A stretch of DNA of 64,000 nucleotides, from NCBI GenBank assembly GCA_038030265.1, contig CM075939.1:10459253-10523252 (forward strand), in the 5' to 3' direction. Every line of letters begins with the position of its first letter. Position 1 is the first letter of the stretch. The DNA is from Corythucha ciliata (lineage: Eukaryota > Arthropoda > Insecta > Hemiptera > Tingidae). Positions 22,668 through 35,000 of the stretch are shown in pieces. Below the pieces are notes generated by a model that saw only the letters and a program-made list of their open reading frames with translations, ran no database searches and was not told where the DNA came from. The translations under genes and the position numbers were made by a program.

Positions 22668-22946
22668 CTGTTTGGAATAGAGGGGGAGGAGGGGGAGGGG
22701 GGGAGAAGAATTAATTAGTGAATGGTGTGATTTATTTAAAGTGGCGTTGATGACCCACCCACCCGCCCACAGCAGCGCAAAGCCTATAGTCAAAACATTA
22801 TGCCCACCAGACCAGACACCAGGCGTGTACGTATACCCTGAGAGGGGGGGGGGCAGTTGCCCTCCGGTGGACTCAAAAGCGCAGACCAAGTAAGGGCAGC
22901 TGCCCAACCCTTAGACAACAATACCATCAAAAAGTTAAGAGTTCAA

Positions 22947-23300
22947 CAGGGTCGCCACATTTTATTCGAAGGCCTGGCTCAGCAATAAGCCAAAAGCCAA
23001 TTTCTCGGATCCCGCTCACCTAAAACATCAATTTCGCTGTTTTTGTGTGCTGAAAGCCCCAATTTTGCGGGGTAGCCTAGTTCAAAAAACATATTTCGTG
23101 GTTTTTGCACTCATAAAAAACCATTTTAGCAGCACTGCATTACTTTAAAAAATCAATTTATCAGATATCAATCACAAAGACGCCAATTTCACTGATTTTT
23201 CTTGCCAACAAATTAGCCATATTCTCGGATCTGGCTCACTGAAAAACAAATTTCTCCAATTTCACGATCTATTATAAACAATTTTGCGTATTTTCCCTAT
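22947..23300 (-). repeat. Family E array with CAGGGTCGCCACATTTT end, copy 1
   Basis: Inverted family E units (CCAATTTCGCGG-type, GCTCACTGAAAAAC) follow directly after CAGGGTCGCCACATTTT at 22947. The same end, inverted, abuts a family E array at 60855. An internal TATATA tract lies at 23301-23311. Copy 2 is at 29343-29700. Confidence 0.55.
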
Positions 23301-23343
23301 ATATATATAAACATTTTTCCTTGTCGGGAATACCCGTTCAGTT

Positions 23344-23796
23344 CGCTTCTCAATCTCTTTTGTTTGAGCTTTCAACCTCCCAACCTCGACCTTACGTCCC
23401 AGGAACTTGACGCCGCGCAGTGTTCGATCGTCTTTATGGACTCAGTCACCCTGGCACACAGTCTACTGGAAAACTTAGGCTCGGATCGTTATTTTTGGCC
23501 TGGAATGAACTGTCAAATTAACAAATGGACCCGCTCATGTCTCGCTTGCAAAAATACACCACCAACGTAAAAAATACAACACTACACGTCGACTCCTCTT
23601 GCAACTTTTCCACCCGCCGGTCGACTTGAGCACATTCATTGTGATGTAGTCGGTTCTTTTGGCCGTTTTGGATGGCAACCGCTACATCCCCACCATCGTT
23701 GACATAGCTACTCGCTGGCCCGAAGCACTCCCTATCCCTGAAATCTCCGCCGATACTGCAGCTGCATCGATTAACTCGGGGGAGGATAGCTCGTTT
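23344..23796 (+). pseudogene. Ty3-type integrase fragment, copy 1
   Basis: The first frame (23364-23570) has an HHCC zinc-binding finger, seen as LAHSLLENLGSDRYFWPGMN and SCLACK. After a frameshift the DDE core starts with HIHCDVVGS in one frame and NRYIPTIVDIATRWPEALPI in another. The sequence then breaks at 23796 and joins LINE debris, whereas copy 2 continues into the rest of the core. Decayed and non-functional. Confidence 0.75.
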
Positions 23797-23909
23797 GATC
23801 TCAACCCCAAGGTAGCGGCCCTGCCACTCACCCACGAGGCGAGCTCCCTGTTAGCCAACCACCAGGGGACTGCCCTGAGAGAGCCGACCCCGCATCAGGA
23901 CCAATTGGA
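23797..23909 (-). pseudogene. R1-like LINE remnant
   Basis: A 113-bp piece matching 31288-31400 of copy 2 (minus-strand peptide MGEWQGRYLGVEI), left behind after the 1.09-kb deletion in copy 1. Confidence 0.75.
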
Positions 23910-26113
23910 CATCTTGCTGGCCTCATCATAGTCTCAATCTCTCTGTTAGGGGTGATTCTTGGACTCCACCCGCAAATTAGCGCTTTTTCGGCCGAGTGTA
24001 TCGTTCTTATCAGTTTCAGCCGGCGGTTTTGCCCCACTCCCTCCCATAGCCATGAATTTGCGCATTTTCTCAACTTTAGCAGCATATTACAGATTTTTTT
24101 ACCAGGAGATTATCACTTTTCTCAGTTTCAGCTGGAAATTAACGTTTTTCTTAAGTATTTTCCACAATATTAGCTGCAAAATAGGGGCAATTTTCATTAA
24201 TTTGGAGTTTTTTGGTTCACCATACGCAATGCATGAGCGACTTTCCTCAGTTCACTCGCGAATTAGCGGTTTCTTCGCCTATTGCCATAAATTGGCGTTT
24301 TTTGACTTATTATTTCTCAATAATAAGTCTTTGTAATCGTATCGCAAAACATTTTTTTTGACCCCCCCCTCAAAATTTGTAGTTTTACGTTTCAAAGTGC
24401 GTAGAATCCAAATCTGCAATAAAAAAAAATGTCCGTCCGCCGTCCGGGCCATATCTTGCCCTAGGATTGCTCGAAAAAACTCGTTCTTTCGCACATAGAC
24501 TCCATTTGGGGTCTAGTTGGTCCTAACATCTGATCAGTTTGATCAAATAACTCCCTGGGGTTTTATGGGCCAAAAGCGGGTCCAAAATGCGGATTTTCAA
24601 AGGATTTGGGATCATAGGGGTGTGGGGTGTCGATTTTCATGTAATTTCAAGCCGGATTTGACTACATCGATGAATAATAAACCCACAGTCGAAATAATAA
24701 GGCATTGTTCGATAATTCGCAGCGTTTTTTTTTTCAATTTCAGCCTGAAAAGTTGCCTTCAGAATCCGCAAATTGACGGAATTTTTCTCAATTTCAACCA
24801 CGAATGAGCGCTTTTTTAAAATTGTAGCGGCAACGCGTCGTAGCGTTTCAACCCCTGTGAATTAGCGGATTTTCTCAATTTCAGTCACAAATTGGCGTTT
24901 GGCGCAATTTTAGCTGTAAATTGGCGATTTTTTCAATTTCTATCCGCAAATTATCAATTTTCTCAATTTTTAGGCTTAAAATTAACATTTTTCTTAATTT
25001 TGACCAGGCTGATTATTTTATTTTCTAAATATTACCCGCAAATTAGCGGGTTTTCGCGTTTTACCACCGCATTAGCAATTTTTTATAACTTTCATGGGTA
25101 TAGATTATTCATTCTTTTCAGTTCTAGCCGTGAATTAGCGTATTTTTTTACATTAAACTATAGCCATTCATGAATTTGCCATTTTTCTGAAAAAAATGAA
25201 ATGAAAGAAATGCCTTCAGAAGGTGAAAATTTAAATTATAAATGTAAATTTTTTTTTCTAACCAAAAAATGTTCATCATCCATCCATTTATGCCAAAAAA
25301 TCATCATTTTTTAAATTATAAATTTCACGACACTTAATTCGAGAATTAGTGATGTTTCTCAATTTTAGCTGCGAATTTTCGCTTTTTCTAAATTTTAGTC
25401 GCGTGGTAGCGTTTCCAACACGTGCATTACCTACCGAGTTTTGTCAATTTTTGCCAAGAATTGGCGTTTGGCTCAATTTAAGCTGCAAATTGGCAATTTT
25501 TTCTATTTTCAACTGAGAATTAGCACTTTTTCCCAATTTGAACTGAAAATTAATGTTTTTTTAAATTTTAGCTGCGCTAATTGGTGATTTTTTCAATTTT
25601 AGCCGCGAATTAGTGATTTTTGTCCAATTTTAACCTAAAAGCGTCTTTTATTTGTCAATATTATAGCGTGTTTTCTCAACTTGAACCGCGGGGTTTACCC
25701 AAGTACAACACTGTTGCGTTGGTTTCCACAATTTATTCGTAGAATGGCCTCCACGTACCGAGAATCAGCGATTTTTTTTCTTAATTTTAGTCTGGAAGTT
25801 TCATCGCGAGCCCATGAATCAGCGCTTTTTAGCAGCTACAGCCACGAATATTACCGATTTTTGTCTGATAGAGGGTTCGTGGCGAACCCCCCACCCCGTA
25901 CCTCGGTACACTACTGCGTTGGGTCTCAAGTCCAAGCCGTACTCGGACCTTTTCGGGCTGCTTCAAGTCCAGAAAATCTGCTAAACCTAACTTCAACAAG
26001 AAACGTTCATTTTTGGAGATTTTATGGGGCTCTTCGTTATGGTATTAGTGCTCCTTCGTTCGTATACTTGTACCTCTGGGGGGGGGGGGATCTATCCCCC
26101 CCCGTACCTACGC
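23910..26113 (+). repeat. Family A element, 5'-truncated copy
   Basis: Colinear with the complete element 57544-59828 read on its minus strand: shared blocks include ACATCTTGCTGGCCTCATCA at the start, GCCATGAATTTGCGCATTTT, and the 3' module from about 25741. Roughly 1.6 kb consists of degenerate units of CAATTTTAGCCGCGAATTAG type. About 140 bp of the 5' end are missing, lost exactly at the duplication junction. It lacks the MITE insertion of the 57.5-59.8 kb copy and so shows the empty site near 25020. No coding capacity. Confidence 0.8.
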
Positions 26114-26581
26114 CCCTCTCGACCTGCTGCTCTTCTTCTCGGTCCTTCACCTTCAGGTTTTCATTATTGTTATGTTTATTTCATAAAAGAAGATCCTCGA
26201 TTATTTTAATTTATCGAAATATATAAGATTATTTTTGAGTTCAAAAGGGCGTCGTTTCCCCTCCCCCTTAATCTTTTGGGGCAGAACCCGTCTCAAGGGT
26301 CAGAACTCCAAGCTGACGTAATTGCAGCTCTGCTCATGAGTTATGATCTTTCGCGACTCCCACAAATTTGTCATTTGTTGATTTGTAGAGCTTGGGATTA
26401 AAAGTGTTTAGGTGTAGGGGGGTGCCGTAATAAAAACAGTGCACGTGTTTAATAATTAAAACCGCAAGACAGCCATTTTTGTTCCACTAAATTATGATTG
26501 TCCCTCTCCCTCATTTATCACAAATATTAAAAGTCGCACTTCAGCAACATCGCTTCTCAGTTATTTTTTTTTAAACGTGAA

Positions 26582-27953
26582 ATGTTGGACAAATCGTGGT
26601 TGGAGGCTTTAATTCTGGACGATGCGAATAAAAATCGAATCGTCAAATGTACGGAACTAACTGAAGAACCACTGACGGGTAAAAATGACAATTACACGAC
26701 CGTTTTGTCACGTTTTCGAATGTCCGTTGAGCTTGGGTCGGGTGAGCGGTCGACGACGTCGTTTGTCGTCAAGACGATACCTGATTCGGAGGCGATGAGA
26801 AAGGTGCACAAGGAGTTTCGTCTGATCGAATCGGAATTGTTGGGTTACGAGCAGTTGGTGAAAATGGAAGCGCTCATGAGTGCAATGGAAGACAGGCGGG
26901 AGACACTGTGGGCTCGACTCGTCGGTTTTAATGACAGCACGCTCGTTTTCGAGGACTTGACCGTAATTATTGGTTTTATTGAATCATCAAACGCTAAATT
27001 TGTTGTTTTTTTTTTTCTTCAGGCGAACGGGTATAAACCGTACCGACATCCCGGTTGGCTCGATGAAGAGCACAGCAAGTTTTTGCTCAGAGCGTTAGCG
27101 CGATTTCACGCGATGGGGGCGGCTCTTCTCACTGCGAAAATAATTGACCCACAAAAATTCAGAACGATGTATTTTTTAAATAAAAACTCCATGGAGAAAT
27201 TTTTTCTCCCGAGCGTCAAAGCTTTTCGAGACGGAATCCTAAAATGGAGCCCTAACTGGTAAATTAAACATCCGCTTTAAAACATAAAAAAATCAGCGAT
27301 TTTTTTTGTTTTGTTTTAACGTTTCAGGAGTGAAAGCGCGTCTCAATTGAGTCAAATAATCGACCGTTGGAACGAAGTGTCGGAAAAAGTCGAGCGAGTC
27401 AATCGAACGACACTCAACGTCCTGTCACACGGTGACTGTTGGAAGGGCAACTTTCTATACAAATGCGACGTCGACGGTCGAATTCTATCCTTGAAATTCG
27501 TGGATTTTCAACTCACCTGTCCCGTTTCCTACGTCTTTGATCTGTCAGTCCTGCTGTACAGTTCAGTCGACCCTGAAATACGTTGGAACCGTCTCGACTG
27601 TCTTTTGACCGCCTACCAGGAGAGTTTATCGACGAATATGAAATTGTACGACCCGAACTCAACAAAAGTGCCCACAGTGTCCGAGGTGCCGTCATCGTCG
27701 TCGCTTTTTAAATAAAGTCCCAAATAAACGATTTTTTTTTTTTTTCCAGATAAAGGATACCCTAGAATTCCTTCGCCCAGCCACAATAGTCACCCTGGCG
27801 TTCTATTGGCCGCTCACATCGAACGAAAAAAACGATATCGCACTGTCAAATACGACGATGCACAAGCCCGATATGTACACGAGCGAAACCAGCAAGCGAA
27901 TTTTGGGAACGGAATTGAAAAATATACTTTTACAACAAAATAACAACGATTAA
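26582..27953 (+). CDS. Ecdysteroid-kinase-like (CHK/EcKinase) protein, copy 2
   Basis: Exons 26582-26962, 27023-27258, 27328-27685 and 27750-27953 give 392 aa. It differs from copy 1 at only two residues that I can see: Lys171 becomes Gln and Tyr252 becomes Cys. The latter lies between the HGDCWKGN catalytic loop and DFQ. All hallmark residues are kept and the exon-intron layout is the same, with introns differing only in T-run lengths. The gene lies between the two copies of the PDZ terminal exons, hence within the genomic span of the PDZ gene if the distal exon set is ever used. About 430 bp upstream of the ATG are also near-identical, so both copies probably share promoter elements. Confidence 0.85.
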
Positions 27954-27958
27954 AATAC

Positions 27959-27964
27959 AATAAA
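27959..27964 (+). promoter_or_regulatory. Poly-A signal of kinase copy 2
   Basis: AATAAA directly after the stop codon, same position as in copy 1. Confidence 0.5.
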
Positions 27965-28482
27965 AACGTTAACAGAAAACAGGAACACAACGCCGAAAAT
28001 GACTAATAATATTTTTGTTAGAATTAGCGGTATTTGTCTCGCGCATATCGTTGTAAGGCCAATTAATTCTTCCCAGTGCCCAAATTTTGTACAAAATTAC
28101 CCTGTCTACTCTCAATCAACAAGATAATTTACTAACGTTTAAATATTGAATTAGTAGACGCGTTTTTCTTCTTCTATCTAATAAAGGACGAAAGCACGAA
28201 TGGTAACATTCAACAAAGAATAAACTTCGTCTATTATAATATTACAAAAAAAAAAATAATAATAATTCAATTTATCTATTTAACGGGATTTTGATTACGC
28301 TGACTACGTGAGTTTAACAAATTAATTTATTCCCGTCAATGGGGGAAACAAAAGCCAGTGACATCGCTCTACACGCGATTTAATTTTTAAAACCAACCCA
28401 CGAGGTCTTAATGTCCCATTCCAACATGGTTTTGTAAAGTCTGTGGTTATTAATGCGAAGGTAATAATATTTGGCGTTAAAT

Positions 28483-28488
28483 TTTATT
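28483..28488 (-). promoter_or_regulatory. Candidate poly-A signal of the PDZ gene
   Basis: AATAAA on the minus strand about 270 bp past the stop codon at 28755; the proximal of two duplicated sites. Confidence 0.45.
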
Positions 28489-28754
28489 CGCGAAACGGTT
28501 TTTTTTTATCAGTCTATTATAAGAATAAACTTTTATCCGTAAAATATCTTCAGAATCATTTAACTACGGCCTCTTTCTCTAACGCTATATGCATAATATT
28601 ATAGTTGGAAAAGAGAAGGAAACTCCTAGGTCTCCCCCCCCCCCTTTTTTAGAGAGTTATATTAATAAATTATTTGATATAAACTGGTAAAGATCAGTCT
28701 TTATGGTTTACCTATTTCAGCCGGAATAAAATCGTGTTGAGGAGGGGTGAGGGG

Positions 28755-29074
28755 TTAATTTGATTTTCGAAGAAGTGTCAATGATATGCTGCCGCGGATT
28801 TTCCTTAGTAAGTCGATGACGTCGGGAGTTTCCATGTTTTCTATGCTTTCGTCATTGACCTTTTTAAACACATAAAATCGACGTGAAAAAAAAATCGAGA
28901 AAGTCGCAGTTATTTAGTTACATTTATTAAACGGTCTCCTATCCTAAGACGGCCGTCACGCGACGCAACGCTGTCCGGATATATGGCGCTGATGACCGAG
29001 CCACCGCCTTCGCCGGGCTGTAGGCTGAAGCCGAGGCGACTGTTCCAACCTCGATTTAATTCGACTAGGACCAC
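28755..29074 (-). CDS. PDZ gene, last two exons (proximal copy)
   Basis: Exon 28922-29074 (acceptor CCAAACAG, donor GTAACT) begins VVLVELNRGW and holds RLGFSL and IGDRLIN. Exon 28755-28859 completes the PDZ fold with VNDESIENM and ends in RKSN and TAA. Phase 0 matches the upstream exon ending at 49440. Its sequence is identical to the copy at 22340-22667. Confidence 0.85.
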
Positions 29075-32000
29075 CTGTTTGGAACAGAGGGGGGGGGAGA
29101 AGAATTAATTAGTGAATGGTGTGATTTATTTAAAGTGGCGTTGATGACCCACCCACCCGCCCACAGCAGCGCAAAGCCTATAGTCAAAACATTATGCCCA
29201 CCAGACCAGACACCAGGCGTGTACGTATACCCTGAGAGGGGGGGGGGGGCAGTTGCCCTCCGGTGGACTCAAAAGCGCAGACCAAGTAAGGGCAGCTGCC
29301 CAACCCTTAGACAACAATACCATCAAAAAGTTAAGAGTTCAACAGGGTCGCCACATTTTATTCGAAAACCTGGCTCAGCAATAAGCCAAAAGCCAATTTC
29401 TCGGATCCCGCCCACCTAAAACATAAATTTCGCTGTTTTTGTGTGCTGAAAGCCCCAATTTTGCGGGGTAGCCTAGTTCAAAAAACATATTTCGTGGTTT
29501 TTGCACTCATAAAAAAACATTTTAGCAGCACTGCATTACTTAAAAAAATCAATTTATCAGATATCAATCACAAAGACGCCAATTTCACTGATTTTTCTTG
29601 CCAACAAATTAGCCATATTCTCGGATCTGGCTCACTGAAAAACAAATTTCTCCAATTTCACGATCTATTATAAACAATTTAGCGTATTTTCCCTATATAT
29701 ATATATATATAAACATTTTTCCTTGTCGGGAATACCCGTTCAGTTCGCTTCTCAATCTCTTTTGTTTGAGCTTTCAACCTCCCAACCTCGACCTTACGTC
29801 CCAGGAACTTGACGCCGCGCTGTGTTCGATCGTCTTTATGGACTCAGTCACCCTGGCACACGGTCTACTGGAAAACTTAGGCTCGGATCGTTATTTTTGG
29901 CCTGGAATGAACTGTCAAATTAACAAATGGACCCGCTCATGTCTCGCTTGCAAAAATACACCACCAACGTAAAAAATACAACACTACACGTCGACTCCTC
30001 TTGCAACTTTTCCACCCGCCGGTCGACTTGAGCACATTCATTGTGATGTTGTCGGTTCTTTGCCCGTTTTGAATGGCAACCGCTACATCCCCGCCATCGT
30101 TGACATAGCTACTCGCTGGCCCGAAGCACTCCCTATCCCTGAAATCTCCGCCGATACTGCAGCTGCATCGATTTACTCGGGGGAGGATAGCTCGTTTTGG
30201 CGTACCTATTCGCATCACAACTGATCAAGGCCGTCAATTCGAAAGTTAATTATTTGCACAATTTTCTCGTTTACTCGGCATTGAAAGGTGCAGAACAACA
30301 GCGTATCACCCCCAAGTTAATGGTTGTGTTGAACGTTGGCATCGGACCCTGAAGGCATCCCTCATGGCTCATCAGTCGAAATGGGCACAAGCCCTCCCCA
30401 CTGTTCCTCTCGGAGTTCGCTCAACTCTGCGCGACGAAATCGGCGCAGTTCCCTGCGCTCCAACCAGGAGCGCGAGAAGACCAGGAGTCGGCAGTACACC
30501 CGCCGGTCTCTGACGAGAGCCGAGTCGTCCGGCGGGCCATTCTTACCCCATACCGCCAGTCGCAGATCCCCGTGGAGGCTGCAGCGACGAAGTACATGGT
30601 CGGCGGTCTCCTCCTCGACACCACAACGGCATATACACCCCTTCGCGCACTGCATCACTGCGCGCCGGAAGAACCACAACTTGGCGTTGAAAGAGCCGCG
30701 CCCCGTCAGGATAGAAGTGGCGGCGTGCTCAAGGGCAAACCACTTGGCTGCCACCAGTCTTGTCCGAACATCGGGCACGAACCCGAACAAACGCCTACCC
30801 GTTGGGCTGCTAGCCCAACGCGCCTGCCAAGCCTCGACGACTAGGTCATTGAGAAGGCGGATGCCCCAAGCGGCCCGCCATTCTTCGGCCATAATACCAA
30901 TGCGCTCTGCCCAGTCTTCACGGCACCGTACCAAGCCCAAGTTTCCCTGGGCGAGGCGGCGCCGATGAACCCATGCATCGAGCATGGGGGTGTCCCCGCC
31001 AGTACCTGGAGCGCGTCGGAGCTAACCGTCCGGTACGCCACGGCTACCCGCACCAGCGCCTGCCGCTACAAGCTGAGGACTTTTGCCCACTGGGCCCTCG
31101 TTGGTCGATACCACCACCACGCCGAGCCGTACAGCAGGGTGGGTATGAATACCGCCCTGAAGTAACGCGCCCGGCAGCGGTAGTCCGCATCCCAGACGTT
31201 TCCCGCCACCGTCCTATAGAGGGCGAAAGTCCTCTCTAGCTTCCCCGCAACTAATTCAAGCTGTGGGGTCGCTATCCTCTCCGGGTTGATCTCAACCCCA
31301 AGGTAGCGGCCCTGCCACTCACCCATGAGGCGAGCTCCCTGTTAGCGAACCACCAGGGGACTGCCCTGAGAGAGCCGACCCCGCATCAGGACCAATTGGA
31401 TCTTCGGCACTGCGAGAGCCAGTCTGACCGTCCCACACCACTCGTCAACGACCCGCAACAGCCGATCGAACGACAGCAAGGTAGTCCACTTACGCTACCC
31501 CCTCAAAACCCTCCCCCTTCAGCAGCCACAAAAGCGCAGCAAAGAGAAGGTTCCACAGAGCAGCCAAGAGAACTGACGCCTGCGGGCAGCCCCTCCACAC
31601 CGCCATAGCGGAGTCGCACCTCCCTTGCCTCGAAGTACGAGGCGATAGTCCGGAAGATGTCGCTTGGGACCCCCAACGTCTCAAAGTGCCATCGTGACCC
31701 TCGGCCACCACCCGGAGTCGAAGGCACCTAGGAGGACCGCCACCTTGAACTTCCCATAGGGGGCCTCAACAAGGACCTGCACCGCGTCAAGAGCCACTTC
31801 GGTCGAGCCCCCTTTCACCGCCCCAAACTGCCGTGGATGGAGAGCCTCCATGCGGCCAAGGAGGAGTCGCTCCAAAACTTTGCTTTCGCATGGCAGGAGG
31901 CTAATTGGCCTGTAGCTACCGGGAGACGCCGGGTCGCGGTCGGACGACTTTAGGAGAAGTATCACGACAGCAACCCGCCATCTGACCGAGAAGTACCCCC

Positions 32001-35000
32001 CCGCCAGACACCGGTTGTAAAGGTCCATGAAGGCCCCAACAACCGAATCGGGCAGATGCTTGAGCATCTCATGGCACACACCGGTGAAACCCAGTGCCTT
32101 GCTCGACGCCATCACCCCGAGAGCACCTCGAAGTACGTGGAACTATTGCCGCTTCCGCCCGAAACTCACGGTCTCCTACAGAGACCCCATCAGGTTCATC
32201 CCGCGGGAAGATACGCCTGACGAAATTTCTCAGCGTATCCTCTACTTCTACTGTTCTCCCACCCTGCGACACTTCCAGAAACGGAAGGACGTTTGGAGAT
32301 CTAATCCTCTCCACGGCGACCCTATAGGGAATCCCCCAAAGGTTTTCCGAGAGGCCCTCCTCGACAAACGCCCTCCACGCTTTACGTTTGGACCGTCGAA
32401 TAGCCTTTTTCAGCTCCCTCTTCGCAAGAGCATAATGTTGCCCATTCCCCGAGTTTGTTGGAGTGCTCGGCGCAATCTACGCGCTCGCGAAGAGAGGTCC
32501 GCCACCTCTGTGGACCACCGTGGGACCGCCGCATCTTGCGAGCGGGAGGCCCTCGGGACAGTATCGTCCGCTGAGCCCACCCACCACGGCCTCCAAAGTG
32601 TCTACCACCTCGTCAGCGAACTCCACGTCCGACAATCCCGGGGGGGGGGGGGGCAGGACCCGCGAGGTCGGCCTCGAATAGGAGCCGCTCAGACTGCGCC
32701 TTAAAGGCGCCCCAACGTGCGCGCCGGAAATCAGGCCGGCCCTGACGTGTAGTGACCCCCACCCCGGCCTCTGCCACCAGCAATGATGTCAAATGACACG
32801 AGGCAGTGATCCGCTGAGGTGTCCATAGTCAGCTCCCATGAGCATAACCGGAGGAGTGGCTGACCGCCCAGGAGCGTAAGGTCAATATACGACGCGGGTG
32901 CGCCGATCTCTGGGACGTTAACTCTGGCTCGCTACGCGAAGCTGACTTTTGAGATCATTGTCTCTCGGTCTCTCTCTTCGTCTCTGCCCGACGTCCTCTG
33001 TACAAGTCTATTATTTAACATTTTACCGAAGTTGTGGTCAGACACGTGAGTTCACGATTACATTATATCTAAATACAGAGGCTCCCGTTTTATTCTAATA
33101 AACTCTTCCAAGTTTATTCCAACCTACCACCTTCAAAGTGCCTTCTCCACCTTTCAAAGTGCTTCGGCACTTTTGATTGTGACCCCCTCACACCGTTCAC
33201 GTCGTCTTCAACCACTCTAACAGCCGATTCAATTAAATCTCTCGAAGAAACAATGTCCCACCTAACTCTCGGGGGTGAAATTCGGCCCCGGGAAATTCAC
33301 CATAAAAAATAATAATAATAATAAATAAATTTCGCAGTTTTGACTCACTAAGACAAATTTTTACCCACAAAATTGATCTCGTTTAAAGTTGATCGTGATT
33401 AGTTGCCAGTAACGACCCATATGAATTCTGATATAAACGTTTACATTGTAATCGTGATTAGTTGTTGATCGTGGTTCAAGAAGTTGGTGACATTGGGCCT
33501 AAAATACCAAACGTGGTCTTGCAAAAAAAGAATTTCCCAGATTTCGCTCGCTGAAAACCCAATTTCGCGGACTTCTGTTTCCGGCAAACCAATTTTGCGG
33601 TCGGGGTGGTCCAATAATTCAGAGACCTATTTTGGTGATTTTGAGCACTATAAATCCAATATTTCTTTGATTTCGGGCGCTACAAACCAATTTGACGGGT
33701 TTTGCTCACTATGGAACTTGTTTTTTCCGGGTCTGGCTCACTAATAAACCAATTTTTCCCGAATTTTGTTCACTAAAAAATCGGTGACATTTGGTTGTGG
33801 AAGAGCGAAAATATGGTTGAGCGCCAAAATCACGAAATTTGTTTTTTTCGTTTTTCGACTATTTAGTTTTTATAAATGGCCGAACCCGTGGAACAGATTT
33901 CAGAAAGAGCTAAACTCACGTTTGTTTTTATATGGCAAACATCTGTGAGTTTTTGAGGGAGCCAAATTCACGAAATTACGTTTTGAAAGATTGAAAGAGT
34001 TTAAATATACAAAAATTGGGGCATTCATATTTGGGTTTGAATTGAGCCAAATCCAGGACTTGGGGTTTGAAAGAGCGAAATAAGTTTTCTGAAGAGCCAA
34101 ATCTGTAAAAAACTGATTTCAATAAGAGCTAAAACTACGTAATTTGGTATTTAACAACGGGTAAATTCGCGAAATTGCGGGGTCCAAAATGGCAAGAATC
34201 TGTGAAATTGGATTTTGAAGGTGCCAATTCTGAGACTTTTGTTCTGGCAGACTGAAAATTTCCGGTGAAATTGGGGTTAGAAAAATCCAAAATCACAAAA
34301 TGTCGTTCTTTTTGGAACCAACCGAAAACCTTCTCCCCCCCTTCATTCCTTCTTTTTCTTCCTAGAACAAATAAAGAGCTAAAGCCACGAAAATGTGTTT
34401 TTGATGATGCAAAAATCGCCAAAACTAGGTTTTAAAGGAGCCAAATCAGCAAAATGTGTTGTTGGAAGAGCAAAACCCACAAAATTCGGTTTTAAAAGCA
34501 GAACTTCTTTTTGCAAGACTCGCAAGACTCTTGCAACACAGTCTTGGTCTTGCGCAAGACTCGTTCGTAAGGTCTTGTAGAAAGTCTTGGTCTTGCAGCC
34601 GTTAGAGAGTCTTGGTCTTGCTGCAAGTCTCGCGAGAAGACCAAGACCATTTTTGCTCATCACTATTGAAAATTCTCAATTTTCGACTACTTATGTAGGA
34701 AACCAAGATCATACGCGAGTGCGGAATTTCCTGGAGGCGAGCGTCTTTCAATCTCATTTATCGTCTCATTGTATTGATGCGAGGTGAGATAGTGCAGTTT
34801 GTATGACTCAAGTTTTTTGGTGAAAAAGGCTAATCTCTCCACGTTTGAAGTGTCTTTATTAATTCGTGATCATCGTTTTGGTCCGCTAGAGCTAGACCAT
34901 CTTCAGACAAAGTTTAGGGCGTAAGAACCACCCTCTTCACACGACTTTCAGTAAAACGAGCAGTGATCAGAGGCTAATCCGACAGGCTCATGTGTAGCCT

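Larger units (their letters stand above)
19584..23909. repeat. Segmental duplication, copy 1
   Basis: Matches 26004-31400 at near identity, with only scattered substitutions and homopolymer length changes. It contains the kinase gene, the two terminal PDZ exons, a family E array and Ty3/LINE debris. Relative to copy 2 it lacks about 1,090 bp (30198-31287 of copy 2), the junction being at 23796. The right edge shares TGGA (23906-23909) with the family A element that follows, suggesting microhomology joining. Confidence 0.9.
26004..31400. repeat. Segmental duplication, copy 2
   Basis: Offset of 6,420 bp from copy 1 and near-identical. It keeps the 1.09 kb (30198-31287) that copy 1 lacks, so it represents the fuller ancestral form. 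The left boundary lies inside the family A 3' module, the right boundary inside an R1-like LINE. Confidence 0.9.

Noticed and set aside
22503..22907. 134-codon minus-strand frame as a stand-alone gene
   Set aside because: Only 22515-22667 has PDZ homology and it is bounded by splice sites; the rest is intron read-through.
30336..30968. Plus-strand open frame of 210 codons
   Set aside because: Antisense to the C-terminal part of the R1-like LINE; the GC-rich composition keeps several frames open and no domain is seen.
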